DNA of 64,000 nt from Mucilaginibacter flavus (GTDB lineage Bacteria; Bacteroidota; Bacteroidia; Sphingobacteriales; Sphingobacteriaceae), in assembly GCF_030409315.1 (NCBI RefSeq), contig NZ_JAUFPS010000017.1, positions 62,001 through 126,000 of the forward strand, written 5' to 3'. The notes under the pieces are model-generated. The model saw only the letters and a program-made list of their open reading frames with translations, was not told the DNA's origin and did no database searches. Shown piece after piece: positions 16,798 through 25,485 of this stretch; the stretch's first letter is position 1, and every line of letters begins with the position of its first letter. A program made the translations under genes and the position numbers.

Positions 16798-17451
16798 ATG
16801 GCAAGAGCAATAATTACTTACAACGAATTTAAAGATATTTTAGGTGAGCAAGTTTTAACAGCATACAGTGACTGTATAAGGAAAGGCTTTGATGACCAAT
16901 TAGAACTTTTGAAGTTTAATGCATCATTAGATTGTTTTGTTGAGTTAGACTCAACTACGAAAGCCAAATTTACCCATAACCGTATTTGCGGAAGGTTACA
17001 AGAAACCTTCAAAGGTAATAGTAGCATTAGCGTTGACACAATTCGTCAAATAATTATGGTAAACATATCAGATAAAGTTTTGATTCGTCAAAAGAAGTTT
17101 CGCTCTTATGGTAATATTTCATCGTATTCTACTAAACAACATAAGAAGTTTTTAAAACAATCCAGCATTGAAGGTTTTCCCGAAGAGCCAACATTTATTG
17201 TTGGAGGATATATGATGGATAAAACCAATACCGGAATGTTAGGCGTTTACTTTGCATGTTATAGCGCAAATGGAATTGAGTGGTTTACAAGATTAGGCGA
17301 ATATGTCCACGAACAACAAAGAATTGACTTTAATCCTGTCGTGACAAGAAAAACCGAGGAAGCCTATAAACCATTGAAAACTAAGCTTACCAAAATGAAG
17401 GTTGTCCATAATCAAAATTCAAGCAATACACAAAACGGCACATTAAAATAA
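16798..17451 (+). CDS. Hypothetical protein, partner gene of HTH-ImmA
   Basis: The 217-residue soluble protein is not a family I recognise. The N-terminal third is helical (ITYNEFKDILGEQVLTAYSDCI), the middle is basic, and VGGYMMDKTNTGMLGVYFACYS reads as a beta segment. The last 40 residues are polar and probably disordered. It is the first gene of an operon, 15 bp before the ATG of the HTH-ImmA metallopeptidase. In such pairs the first product is often the toxin, effector or substrate that the ImmA protein controls, but that is only inference here. Confidence 0.6.
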   Translation: MARAIITYNEFKDILGEQVLTAYSDCIRKGFDDQLELLKFNASLDCFVELDSTTKAKFTHNRICGRLQETFKGNSSISVDTIRQIIMVNISDKVLIRQKKFRSYGNISSYSTKQHKKFLKQSSIEGFPEEPTFIVGGYMMDKTNTGMLGVYFACYSANGIEWFTRLGEYVHEQQRIDFNPVVTRKTEEAYKPLKTKLTKMKVVHNQNSSNTQNGTLK

Positions 17452-17466
17452 ATTTAGGTGGTTTGT

Positions 17467-18516
17467 ATGGATAAAATTAATTATCAATTAATTACTATCG
17501 CAAGGGAAATAGAAGGTTACACACAAAAAGAATTTGCTGCTGCAATAAAGATAGAACAGGGAACATTATCTAAAATTGAAAATGGACTGATTGAAAAGAT
17601 ATCCGAGGAATTAATCAATAAAATATCGTACGTATTAAACTACCCTATTAGTTTCTTTTATCAAGACTGGAATCCCCTTAGAATCGAAGGACATTATAGA
17701 CGCAAAGTTTCTGAATCTGTGAAAGCTTTTAAGGAAAATAAGGCTAAAATGACATTAGCTGAGAGGCATTTCAATATCCTTACTGAGCATATCGAACTTC
17801 CACCTGTTAATTTCCCAACTTGGGACGTGGAGCACGATGGGGAGGTTAGTATGTGTGCAAAATACGTAAGAGAATTTTGGAGAGTACCAAAGGGACGTAT
17901 TGATAATGTCACCGAATTATTAGAGCAGAACGGCTTCGTGATTATTGAAATTGAGTTGTATGAAACAGATGGGTTTAGTGCATTTTCGAATTCAGGTACG
18001 CCTTTAATTTTTGTGAATAAGAACTTACCGGGCGATAGATATAGATTAACCATTATGCACGAAGCCTTTCATTTTATACTTCACCACGGTAAAAAGATTG
18101 TGCCGGAAAGAGATATTGAGAAAGAGTCGTTTGAAGGCGCAAGTGAGTTCATGGTGCCGATTTATGAAATAGAGCATCAATTGACAAAACTGTCAATTTC
18201 TAAGTTGATGGATTTGAAAGCTTATTGGAAAATGTCAATGCAAGCAATTCTTTATAAAGCCCGTCATCATAAACTAATTTCTGAATCGCAATCTCAATAT
18301 CTTTGGAGACAATTTTCAGCGGCGGGTTATAGGAAAAATGAGCCGATTGATATCCAAAAAGAAAGACCTATTATATTTAATGAAATATTGGACACCTATT
18401 TGCAAGAATGGAAGTATTCTAACGAGGACTTGAAAAACTTATTGAAATTCAATCAAATAGACGAATGGTACTTCAATAAAGGGATTAAATTGAAATTGTT
18501 AAAACGGTCGCTCTAA
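17467..18516 (+). CDS. XRE-HTH / ImmA-IrrE metallopeptidase regulator
   Basis: I chose ATG 17467 because AGGTGG sits five bases upstream; GTG 17458 is in frame but less likely. The 349-residue protein has an XRE helix-turn-helix in the first 60 residues (YTQKEFAAAIKIEQGTLSKIE) and an ImmA/IrrE zinc peptidase domain. The HEAFH motif is at 198-202, followed by a Glu-rich segment ending EFMVP that should supply the third ligand. Such proteins cleave a repressor or antitoxin in response to stress or prophage signals. Here both DNA binding and protease are in one chain, so it could be a self-contained switch for this operon. Confidence 0.85.
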   Translation: MDKINYQLITIAREIEGYTQKEFAAAIKIEQGTLSKIENGLIEKISEELINKISYVLNYPISFFYQDWNPLRIEGHYRRKVSESVKAFKENKAKMTLAERHFNILTEHIELPPVNFPTWDVEHDGEVSMCAKYVREFWRVPKGRIDNVTELLEQNGFVIIEIELYETDGFSAFSNSGTPLIFVNKNLPGDRYRLTIMHEAFHFILHHGKKIVPERDIEKESFEGASEFMVPIYEIEHQLTKLSISKLMDLKAYWKMSMQAILYKARHHKLISESQSQYLWRQFSAAGYRKNEPIDIQKERPIIFNEILDTYLQEWKYSNEDLKNLLKFNQIDEWYFNKGIKLKLLKRSL

Positions 18517-18578
18517 ATCTAAACAAGCTAAAAAATAGAATCGGAATTGGTATCAATAGTACATAATAGATATTTAAA

Positions 18579-18998
18579 ATGAAGGAAAAGATTGGAGAAA
18601 TAATGACTTGCTTTCTTGGATTGGAAAAAAGAGGAATATCAGAAACAGTTTATACCAATGGAATTTTTTCTTTTAAATACGGTGGAGGTAAGTTTATATT
18701 GATAGGGAGTGTAGCCCCCAATTTATTAACTGGTTTTATCAACGCTTACCATGAAACACCTTTTGAGGGTGACAAACATATGATTGAGGTCGCTGATTTC
18801 GAAATTCTCGTATCTAAAGACAATTGGGGATTTAGTTACAAAATTAAAAATTACATTGATTTTAATCCAGATGATTACCGCAGAATGGTTGATGATAAAG
18901 GATACATGAGGATTGAGCAGGATGATTTACTTTATATCTTTCCGAATCAATTCGTTTCTAAATTAGTTAAAGATAATTTTCGCATATATTTAACATGA
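18579..18998 (+). CDS. Hypothetical protein, first gene of a four-gene cassette
   Basis: The 139-residue soluble protein is rich in strands and aromatic residues (FSFKYGGGKFILIGS, FEILVSKDNWGFSYKIKNYI). No family recognised. It starts 62 bp after the HTH-ImmA gene and overlaps the next gene by four bases (ATGA), so the two are translationally coupled. Confidence 0.55.
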   Translation: MKEKIGEIMTCFLGLEKRGISETVYTNGIFSFKYGGGKFILIGSVAPNLLTGFINAYHETPFEGDKHMIEVADFEILVSKDNWGFSYKIKNYIDFNPDDYRRMVDDKGYMRIEQDDLLYIFPNQFVSKLVKDNFRIYLT

Positions 18999-19234
18999 TT
19001 AGCGTAAAACGATTTTATTTAACTGGTGCTGACGGCAAAAGATATAGCGGCACTATCGACTTTTACCAGTATCAAGGCGAAGACATATTTAGCTTTCGTT
19101 TTGATTTTAGTGGAGACAGGTTTAATGTGAAAAAAAATGAAACTGTATGGTGTTACGGTGGCGGAATGGAAAGCTACTTAAATAGTTGGGTTAGCGAATT
19201 AGGTTTACAAATTGAAGCAACAGCACATCTTTAA
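18995..19234 (+). CDS. Small hypothetical protein, cassette gene 2
   Basis: The 79-residue protein is predicted beta-rich (VKRFYLTGADGKRYSGTIDF, DIFSFRFDFSG). Its start overlaps the stop of the previous gene by four bases, and the next gene begins one base after its stop. This tight packing is stronger evidence for it being a gene than its sequence, which I do not recognise. Confidence 0.55.
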   Translation: MISVKRFYLTGADGKRYSGTIDFYQYQGEDIFSFRFDFSGDRFNVKKNETVWCYGGGMESYLNSWVSELGLQIEATAHL

Positions 19235-19235
19235 A

Positions 19236-19721
19236 ATGGCACAATCAAGAAAAGTTCGGTCAGATATATTAGTTGGAAACCTTGAAAAAAAACTTGGGTT
19301 AGAACCGGGTGCCATAAGAAATCCTGACGGGTCGGACGCCCGAAGTAACAAAAAACTCGCCACACTGCGTAAAGAATTTAGTAAAGCGAAGGGCATTAAA
19401 GTTAAAACCAATCCATCTATCTCAAACAAGTCACTTGCGAAAGCATCCAAAGCTATAAACGCCATTGCCGGACTTACTACAAAAGTAGCCTCTAATACCA
19501 AATCTGCCACTGCAAAAGTCGTTCCAAGAACCACGGCTAAAAAGCCAGTCAGGGCTTCAAAGACAGTCATCAAGTCTAAGCCAGAAGGTTCAACGAAATC
19601 TGTTACTAAACCTAAGCCAGCGGGTACAACAAAGTCAATCACTCAAACCAAATCAACTGCCGCAACCAAACCTATAATATCAAAGCCGAGAACAACTAAA
19701 TCTCCTAAAAAAAATGGCTAA
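19236..19721 (+). CDS. Basic protein with conserved N-terminus and Lys/Thr/Pro-rich tail, cassette gene 3
   Basis: I chose ATG 19236 (MAQSRKVRSD, 161 residues), one base after the previous stop; ATG 19212 would overlap that gene. Residues 1-50 look like a small folded domain (VGNLEKKLGLEPGAIRNPDG, LATLRKEF). The remaining 110 residues are low complexity, rich in Lys, Ala, Thr, Ser and Pro, with repeats of the TKSxTKPKPAG type, resembling histone H1-like tails. It could bind DNA or RNA. Its last 8 bases overlap the start of the TIR/deoxyribosyltransferase-like gene, so the two proteins are probably made together. Confidence 0.6.
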   Translation: MAQSRKVRSDILVGNLEKKLGLEPGAIRNPDGSDARSNKKLATLRKEFSKAKGIKVKTNPSISNKSLAKASKAINAIAGLTTKVASNTKSATAKVVPRTTAKKPVRASKTVIKSKPEGSTKSVTKPKPAGTTKSITQTKSTAATKPIISKPRTTKSPKKNG

Positions 19722-20358
19722 GGTTAAAGACTACGATAGGAATGTATTTATCAACTGTGCGTTTGATGCCAATTTTTTAAACATTTTCCGAGCGATTGTT
19801 TATGTCGTTCATGACTGTGGTTTTATTATTAGATGTGCATTAGAAACAGGAAATAAGGATGGTGTAAGGATTGATAAAATAATTAAGATAATTGAGCAGT
19901 GCCGTTACGGCATTCATGATTTGTCATGTTTGGAAATTACCAAAGAGAGCCCACTGCCACGTTTCAATATGCCTTATGAGTTAGGAATTTTTATGGGTTG
20001 CAAACATTATGGGGATGCTCACCATAAGAAAAAGGATTTTTTAGTGTTGGACAGCCAACCTCATCGTTATAAAAGAGTGATTTCTGACCTCGCAGGTTAC
20101 GACTTCCCAAGCCATAATAATGACCCTATGGCTGCAATTGCCAGTGTCCGGGATTGGTTTTCAGAAAGCACATCTAAAGTACTTCCCGGAGCTGTTTATT
20201 ATCAAGAGAGGTATAGAAATTTCATGAATGTTTTTCCTGATTTGTGTGCCAGTATGAAAGCTGACATTAATACTTTAAATTTTAGGGATTATTATGCACT
20301 TGTCAGCGTTTGGATACAAACGCAAAATGGACAAATTTTACAAGATGAAATTAACTAA
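19714..20358 (+). CDS. TIR/nucleoside-deoxyribosyltransferase-like Rossmann protein, cassette gene 4
   Basis: The 214-residue protein opens with VFINCAFD (residues 11-18), like the first strand of TIR and nucleoside 2-deoxyribosyltransferase folds. It continues with RIDKIIKIIEQCRYGIHDLS and FNMPYELGIFMG, where Glu89 in YELG is placed like the catalytic Glu of those enzymes. KDFLVLDSQPHRYKRVISDLAG and a C-terminal helical part follow. I know this sequence type as a widespread uncharacterised family. A nucleotide- or NAD-cleaving activity is inferred from the fold only. It is the last gene of the cassette, 196 bp before the right attachment site, which is a typical place for defence cargo. Confidence 0.6.
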   Translation: MAKVKDYDRNVFINCAFDANFLNIFRAIVYVVHDCGFIIRCALETGNKDGVRIDKIIKIIEQCRYGIHDLSCLEITKESPLPRFNMPYELGIFMGCKHYGDAHHKKKDFLVLDSQPHRYKRVISDLAGYDFPSHNNDPMAAIASVRDWFSESTSKVLPGAVYYQERYRNFMNVFPDLCASMKADINTLNFRDYYALVSVWIQTQNGQILQDEIN

Positions 20359-20554
20359 ATCAGCAGATTAACGGCGTTATCAATCATTTTTAAATTGCGT
20401 CACTTAATGCGTCACTTAAACAAAAAAGAGTTTTATTATCCGATAATTTTTCTTACCTTTAATCAAGCTCTTTTATCTGATTTAATGTATAAAATCGCTG
20501 TTTTAAGTTCTTTTAGACTGAATTAAGGCTCGCAAGAGGTTCGAGAGCCTCTGC
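20359..20554. other. Right-end spacer of the element with attP-side tRNA-like remnant
   Basis: This non-coding end holds the two right-hand TGCGTCA repeats. Just before the core, about 20527-20554, is a stretch that on the minus strand reads like a decayed T arm (AGAGG, TCTCGAA, CCTCT). That suggests the element's own attachment site once belonged to a tRNA copy. No gene is visible. Confidence 0.45.
20396..20414 (+). promoter_or_regulatory. Two TGCGTCA repeats: probable integrase arm sites, right
   Basis: TGCGTCA occurs at 20396-20402 and 20408-20414 in direct orientation, 12 bp apart, each followed by CTTAA. They match the four copies near the left end in sequence and spacing. Confidence 0.6.
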
Positions 20555-20593
20555 ATTAAGAGTCAGTTGCTCTACCGGCTGAGCTACCAAGTC
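20555..20593. repeat. Right attachment site: truncated tRNA-Lys 5' half
   Basis: The 39 bp are identical to 4454-4492. On the minus strand they contain the acceptor 5' strand, D arm and anticodon region, but the downstream bases cannot form the anticodon stem (ACTGA against TGCAG) or the acceptor stem. This copy is therefore a tRNA fragment. The original tRNA promoter probably lies to its right (20594 onward). Confidence 0.9.
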
Positions 20594-20659
20594 ATGCGCT
20601 GTATTTACAGCGGGTCGCAAATATGCAGAAATTTATTGGTGTCGTAAAGTGTTGAAAAT

Positions 20660-20709
20660 AAAAAGTCCGAAAGGTTATCGTTGAATGACAATTTCCTTTC
20701 GGACTTTTA
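20660..20709 (-). terminator. Intrinsic terminator of the ABC-F gene
   Basis: AGTCCGAAAGG (20664-20674) pairs with CCTTTCGGACT (20695-20705). On the minus strand the stem is followed by a T-rich run, and it lies just after the ABC-F stop. Confidence 0.8.
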
Positions 20710-20723
20710 AATGTTATTATAGT

Positions 20724-22382
<1,659 letters not shown>

Positions 22383-22629
22383 CTAAAAACTTCGTTTTGT
22401 GGTAACCTGTGCCGATATTATGTTTGGCAGGGGATATCGGGAAATTAGTTCTCAATAATATTCCCCAAAAAAAATATCAGCGTGGACGCAATTACTCATA
22501 TTACTTATGATTGACAAACTAAATGCCTCATTTTCACGTTATATGATATAATTAACCAATCATAAATTTATGGAACAACCTTTGACTATACTTTTTCAAA
22601 TAATTTATTAAAAAAATATAACACAAGTC

Positions 22630-22710
22630 ATGGGAGCATTAATAGTAGGATTAGTTGTTATCAACATAGTAATAGCTATCAACAATATACAAAAACGTAA
22701 AGTATACTAA
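22630..22710 (+). CDS. Possible 26-residue hydrophobic peptide
   Basis: In the 374-bp spacer between ABC-F and the SRPBCC gene, an ATG at 22630 opens 26 codons. They encode a single hydrophobic helix (about residues 3-18) followed by a basic end (QKRKVY). This is the build of a small membrane peptide. There is no recognised ribosome site, and an AT-rich leader precedes it. The rest of the spacer shows no gene. Confidence 0.35.
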   Translation: MGALIVGLVVINIVIAINNIQKRKVY

Positions 22711-22726
22711 TAGCCAGTTGAGATGC

Positions 22727-23122
22727 TTAGCTTAATAAGGTTTTTAAGCTTTGCGTTTCATGATCGGCTAATTTTTGCAGGGGCCCCGAAGCGAGCATCT
22801 TTAACATCATGCTAAGTTCTGCATCAATAGTAAAAACTACTTCCGTATGGTCGTTATGGAAAGATAACGACCATTTTAATTTCAAATCAAAAGGGGGCTT
22901 CGTCGCCGGTATAATTACTATCTCTTCATTAGTAAGCCTGCTATCAATCTTTAAAGCCAATTTAGCCATGTTTGGGATGCTAAAACTGGCTTCATCAACA
23001 GATGATTTCCACTCCTGTATGCTATCGGGCATTAGTTGCTGGTGATTGTTAAAATCGGCCAGGTAGGTAAATACTTCATTTACGGGTTTATTTATGCTGA
23101 TAGCACTGGTAAAAGTGGTCAT
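22727..23122 (-). CDS. SRPBCC-family protein
   Basis: The 131-residue protein follows the START/Bet v1-like pattern: TTFTSAISINKPVNEVFTYL at the N-terminus, LKLKWSLSF and TEVVFTIDAEL strands, and a long C-terminal helix. Such proteins bind hydrophobic ligands; no partner is evident. It lies downstream of pyrE on the same strand, separated by 100 bp that contain an 11-bp inverted repeat (23160-23170 / 23182-23192). Confidence 0.75.
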   Translation of the reverse strand: MTTFTSAISINKPVNEVFTYLADFNNHQQLMPDSIQEWKSSVDEASFSIPNMAKLALKIDSRLTNEEIVIIPATKPPFDLKLKWSLSFHNDHTEVVFTIDAELSMMLKMLASGPLQKLADHETQSLKTLLS

Positions 23123-23222
23123 TTTTTAGATTTGAGATGTTAGATATGAGATTTGAGATCGTTGCTCTTAGTTAAGCAAATTAAGAGCAACGAAATCGAG
23201 GTCATCAAAAAAATCAACGGTC

Positions 23223-23882
23223 TTAGCTCGATGCTATTTGTCCCCAGGTTGATGGGCTTTCGCGCCATTGGGTTAAAACGGCAACATCTTTTTCGCTGAT
23301 GTATTGGTTAGCCTCGGCATATTTAATCAGGGCGTTATAGTTTGATAAAGTTACAAACGGGCACCCCGCGTTTTTAAAGTTTTCTGTAGCCACATCAAAG
23401 CCATAGCTAAAAATAGCCGCCAAACCTGCAACTTCAAAACCAGCGCTTTTTAAAGCATCAACGGCTTGCAGGCTGCTTTTACCGGTCGAGATCAAATCTT
23501 CAATAACTACAACTCTTTTACCTGTGGTGGTTGGTACATCGCCTTCAATTAAGCTGCCTGTGCCGTGTTCTTTAGCTTTGGCACGCACATATATAAAAGG
23601 AAGGCCCATTTCCTGGGCAACTAATGCACCTTGGGGAACTCCCGCTGTAGCTACACCGGCTATACAGCCAACACTACCAAATTTTTCCTGGATAATAACC
23701 GTTAATTGCTGCCTGATATAGGTGCGGATTGACGGATGAGACAGCGTTACGCGGTTATCGCAATAAATTGGCGATTTCCATCCCGAAGCCCATGTAAAAG
23801 GATTGTTAGGTTGTAATTTAATTGCTTTAATTTGCAGCAGGAATTCGGCAACCTGCTGTTCTATCTCATTATTATTAAACAT
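23223..23882 (-). CDS. pyrE: Orotate phosphoribosyltransferase
   Basis: The 219-residue protein has the PyrE N-terminus (PFTWASGWKSPIYCDNR), the IAGVATAGVPQGALVA loop and the PRPP-binding motif VVVIEDLISTGKSS. It converts orotate and PRPP to OMP in pyrimidine synthesis. Its ATG overlaps the divergent Nudix gene ATG in the sequence CATG (23880-23883), so its promoter must lie inside the Nudix coding region. Confidence 0.95.
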   Translation of the reverse strand: MFNNNEIEQQVAEFLLQIKAIKLQPNNPFTWASGWKSPIYCDNRVTLSHPSIRTYIRQQLTVIIQEKFGSVGCIAGVATAGVPQGALVAQEMGLPFIYVRAKAKEHGTGSLIEGDVPTTTGKRVVVIEDLISTGKSSLQAVDALKSAGFEVAGLAAIFSYGFDVATENFKNAGCPFVTLSNYNALIKYAEANQYISEKDVAVLTQWRESPSTWGQIASS

Positions 23883-24513
23883 GGCTCAAAAATACAGAAT
23901 TTATATTAACGAAAAAGTTATCCTGTTAACAGAATCAACTCCTCATGGAGTTGAATTGTATGAAAAGCTTGATGCAGAGACTTTTGACCTCAAAATAATT
24001 TACACCTGGATATTAGCTAACCCCAAAAAGCTGTTTTATATTATATGTAAAGATGCTAAAGCGTTCCTGAAAACCATTAAAAAAAGCATTACACTTATTG
24101 AGGCAGCAGGTGGCCTGGTAAAAAATACGGCGGGTCATTATTTATTCATTTACCGTAACGATAAATGGGATTTGCCCAAAGGTAAAATTGAGAAGGACGA
24201 AAAAGTAAAAGAAGCTGCAGTGCGTGAGGTAGAAGAGGAGTGTGGTATCAAAGTAAGCAAGCTGAACGAAAAGATTTGTAAAACCTACCACGTATACATT
24301 AACCGCGGCGACATCGTACTGAAAAAAACGCACTGGTTCAGCATGGATTGTAAGGGTAAAGAAAAGCTAAAACCCCAAAAAGAGGAAGGTATTACAGATG
24401 TACGCTGGTTTGAAAAACACCATATTGAGCCTATTATCGATAATACATTTCCATCTATATTAGATGTACTGCACAAAGAAAAGCTGGCTACAAATAAGCT
24501 AATGCCTCAGTAG
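23881..24513 (+). CDS. Nudix hydrolase
   Basis: The start at 23881 (MAQKYRIYINEKV, 210 residues) fits homologues; an upstream in-frame ATG at 23803 would lie inside pyrE. The N-terminal 75 residues are a small extra domain. The Nudix box is complete (GKIEKDEKVKEAAVREVEEECG, residues about 101-122, given as a span with the REVEEECG core). Substrate unknown. It is head-to-head with pyrE and overlaps the convergent coaD by 26 bp. Confidence 0.85.
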   Translation: MAQKYRIYINEKVILLTESTPHGVELYEKLDAETFDLKIIYTWILANPKKLFYIICKDAKAFLKTIKKSITLIEAAGGLVKNTAGHYLFIYRNDKWDLPKGKIEKDEKVKEAAVREVEEECGIKVSKLNEKICKTYHVYINRGDIVLKKTHWFSMDCKGKEKLKPQKEEGITDVRWFEKHHIEPIIDNTFPSILDVLHKEKLATNKLMPQ

Positions 24514-24949
24514 GGATAAACTGCGATACATCGCCGTGGTGACGCATAATTTCGCGCACGATGGTAGAACTGATTGACGAGTATCCCGGCTTACTTACAA
24601 TAAAAATGCTTTCAATATCGGGTGCCAGGGAATGGTTCATCTGGGCTATTGCTTTTTCGTATTCAAAATCTGATACGGTACGAATACCCCTGATCATGTA
24701 GGCAGCGCCAATGCTTTTGCAAAAGTTTACGGTTAAGCCTTCGTAAGCAACAATATGAATGCGGTCGTCGTTCTTAAAAACGGCCCTAAGCATTTGCTCA
24801 CGCGTTTCAATGGTCAAAAAGCCTTGTTTGGTGCTGTTAGCTCCTATACCAATGTAAACCTTATCAAAAAGATTCACAGATCGTTTTACGATATCCACGT
24901 GGGCCTTGGTAACCGGGTCAAATGAACCAGGGAAAAGAGCGATCTTCAT
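24488..24949 (-). CDS. coaD: Phosphopantetheine adenylyltransferase
   Basis: The 153-residue protein starts MKIALFPGSFDPVTKAHVDI, the nucleotidyltransferase phosphate loop, with the usual GH changed to AH. It ends with the typical ISSTIVREI segment. It transfers AMP to 4'-phosphopantetheine in coenzyme A synthesis. The 3' end overlaps the Nudix gene. Confidence 0.93.
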   Translation of the reverse strand: MKIALFPGSFDPVTKAHVDIVKRSVNLFDKVYIGIGANSTKQGFLTIETREQMLRAVFKNDDRIHIVAYEGLTVNFCKSIGAAYMIRGIRTVSDFEYEKAIAQMNHSLAPDIESIFIVSKPGYSSISSTIVREIMRHHGDVSQFIPTEALAYL

Positions 24950-25116
24950 AGTACTGATGTTAATGCCTTACCAAAAGTAATAATGATTTTGAATGTTTAG
25001 CAACTTATATTGAAGCTAAAAGCGTAATGCATAAAGCTCAAAGCCAATATCTTGTTTATCAATACAGTAAATGTGTGAATTGTAAGATCAATTATTGACC
25101 TCTATGTAAGTACAAT

Positions 25117-25485
25117 TTAAACGGACTCAATATCTTCCAGGTTATAATAAACTTTAAGCCCGTTTTCTTTGGCTATCCGCACATCTTCGTCGGCCCCTTT
25201 TGAGGCGCCGGCTATTCTGAAAATGGCATCGCATCTGGCCAATACCCGGTGAGATACGGGGTAGGAAATTTCTTCGTAAGCTTTATCGCCGGGATGTTTT
25301 GACCCGGCCTGTTTTAAAAGTGGTAAGGCAAACCATTCGCCAATAACGGGGATATGCCCGGCGCGGAAAATAGGTAAGGCAACTGCTTCCATCTTTCTTA
25401 AGTTTTCGGCCATTAAAGCCGGAGCATCATTGGTGCCTGAGCGATAGGGCCCTGCTATCAGGATAAGTAAAGGTTTGTTGTTCAT
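25117..25485 (-). CDS. DUF4406-like nucleoside deoxyribosyltransferase-fold protein
   Basis: The 122-residue protein begins [13 protein letters not shown] and contains [20 protein letters not shown], the two conserved parts of the DUF4406 branch of the nucleoside 2-deoxyribosyltransferase superfamily. It overlaps the upstream nudK by four bases, so both are probably made from one message and may act on nucleotides or sugar nucleotides. Confidence 0.75.
   Translation of the reverse strand: MNNKPLLILIAGPYRSGTNDAPALMAENLRKMEAVALPIFRAGHIPVIGEWFALPLLKQAGSKHPGDKAYEEISYPVSHRVLARCDAIFRIAGASKGADEDVRIAKENGLKVYYNLEDIESV

Larger units (their letters stand above)
4454..20593. mobile_element. 16.1-kb integrative element in tRNA-Lys
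   Basis: The element is bounded by 39-bp direct repeats of the tRNA 5' half (start-to-start distance 16,101 bp). It has a tyrosine integrase 166 bp inside the left end and TGCGTCA repeats at both ends. The DNA is more AT-rich than the flanks, with TTA/ATA-heavy coding. Cargo: Type ISP restriction-modification enzyme, primase-helicase, serine recombinase, three HTH-linked regulators or partners, and several small unknown proteins. I see no relaxase, type IV secretion or phage structural genes, so it is either a non-conjugative genomic island, a satellite, or an element mobilised in trans. Insertion is on the 5' side of the tRNA: the element supplies a new 5' half and promoter, which is the reverse of the common 3'-end insertion. 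Confidence 0.88.

Noticed and set aside
19205..19642. Minus-strand frame of 145 codons opposite the basic-tailed protein
   Set aside because: The repetitive Lys/Thr/Pro tail on the plus strand produces an open antisense frame; the plus gene is supported by tight operon spacing.
19361..19721. CRISPR-like or DNA tandem repeat in the basic-tail region
   Set aside because: The repetition is at the level of amino-acid words with variable codons; there are no evenly spaced identical DNA repeats or spacers.
20527..20593. Second functional tRNA-Lys gene at the right end of the island
   Set aside because: The 3' half cannot form the anticodon or acceptor stems; only the 39-bp 5' part matches.
4454..20593. 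Prophage or conjugative element
   Set aside because: No capsid, tail, terminase, lysis, relaxase, coupling protein or type IV secretion genes are visible between the attachment sites.
23803..23880. Longer start for the Nudix gene
   Set aside because: The extension lies inside pyrE and reads as non-homologous Cys/Ser-rich text; family homologues begin near MxxKYxIYIN.
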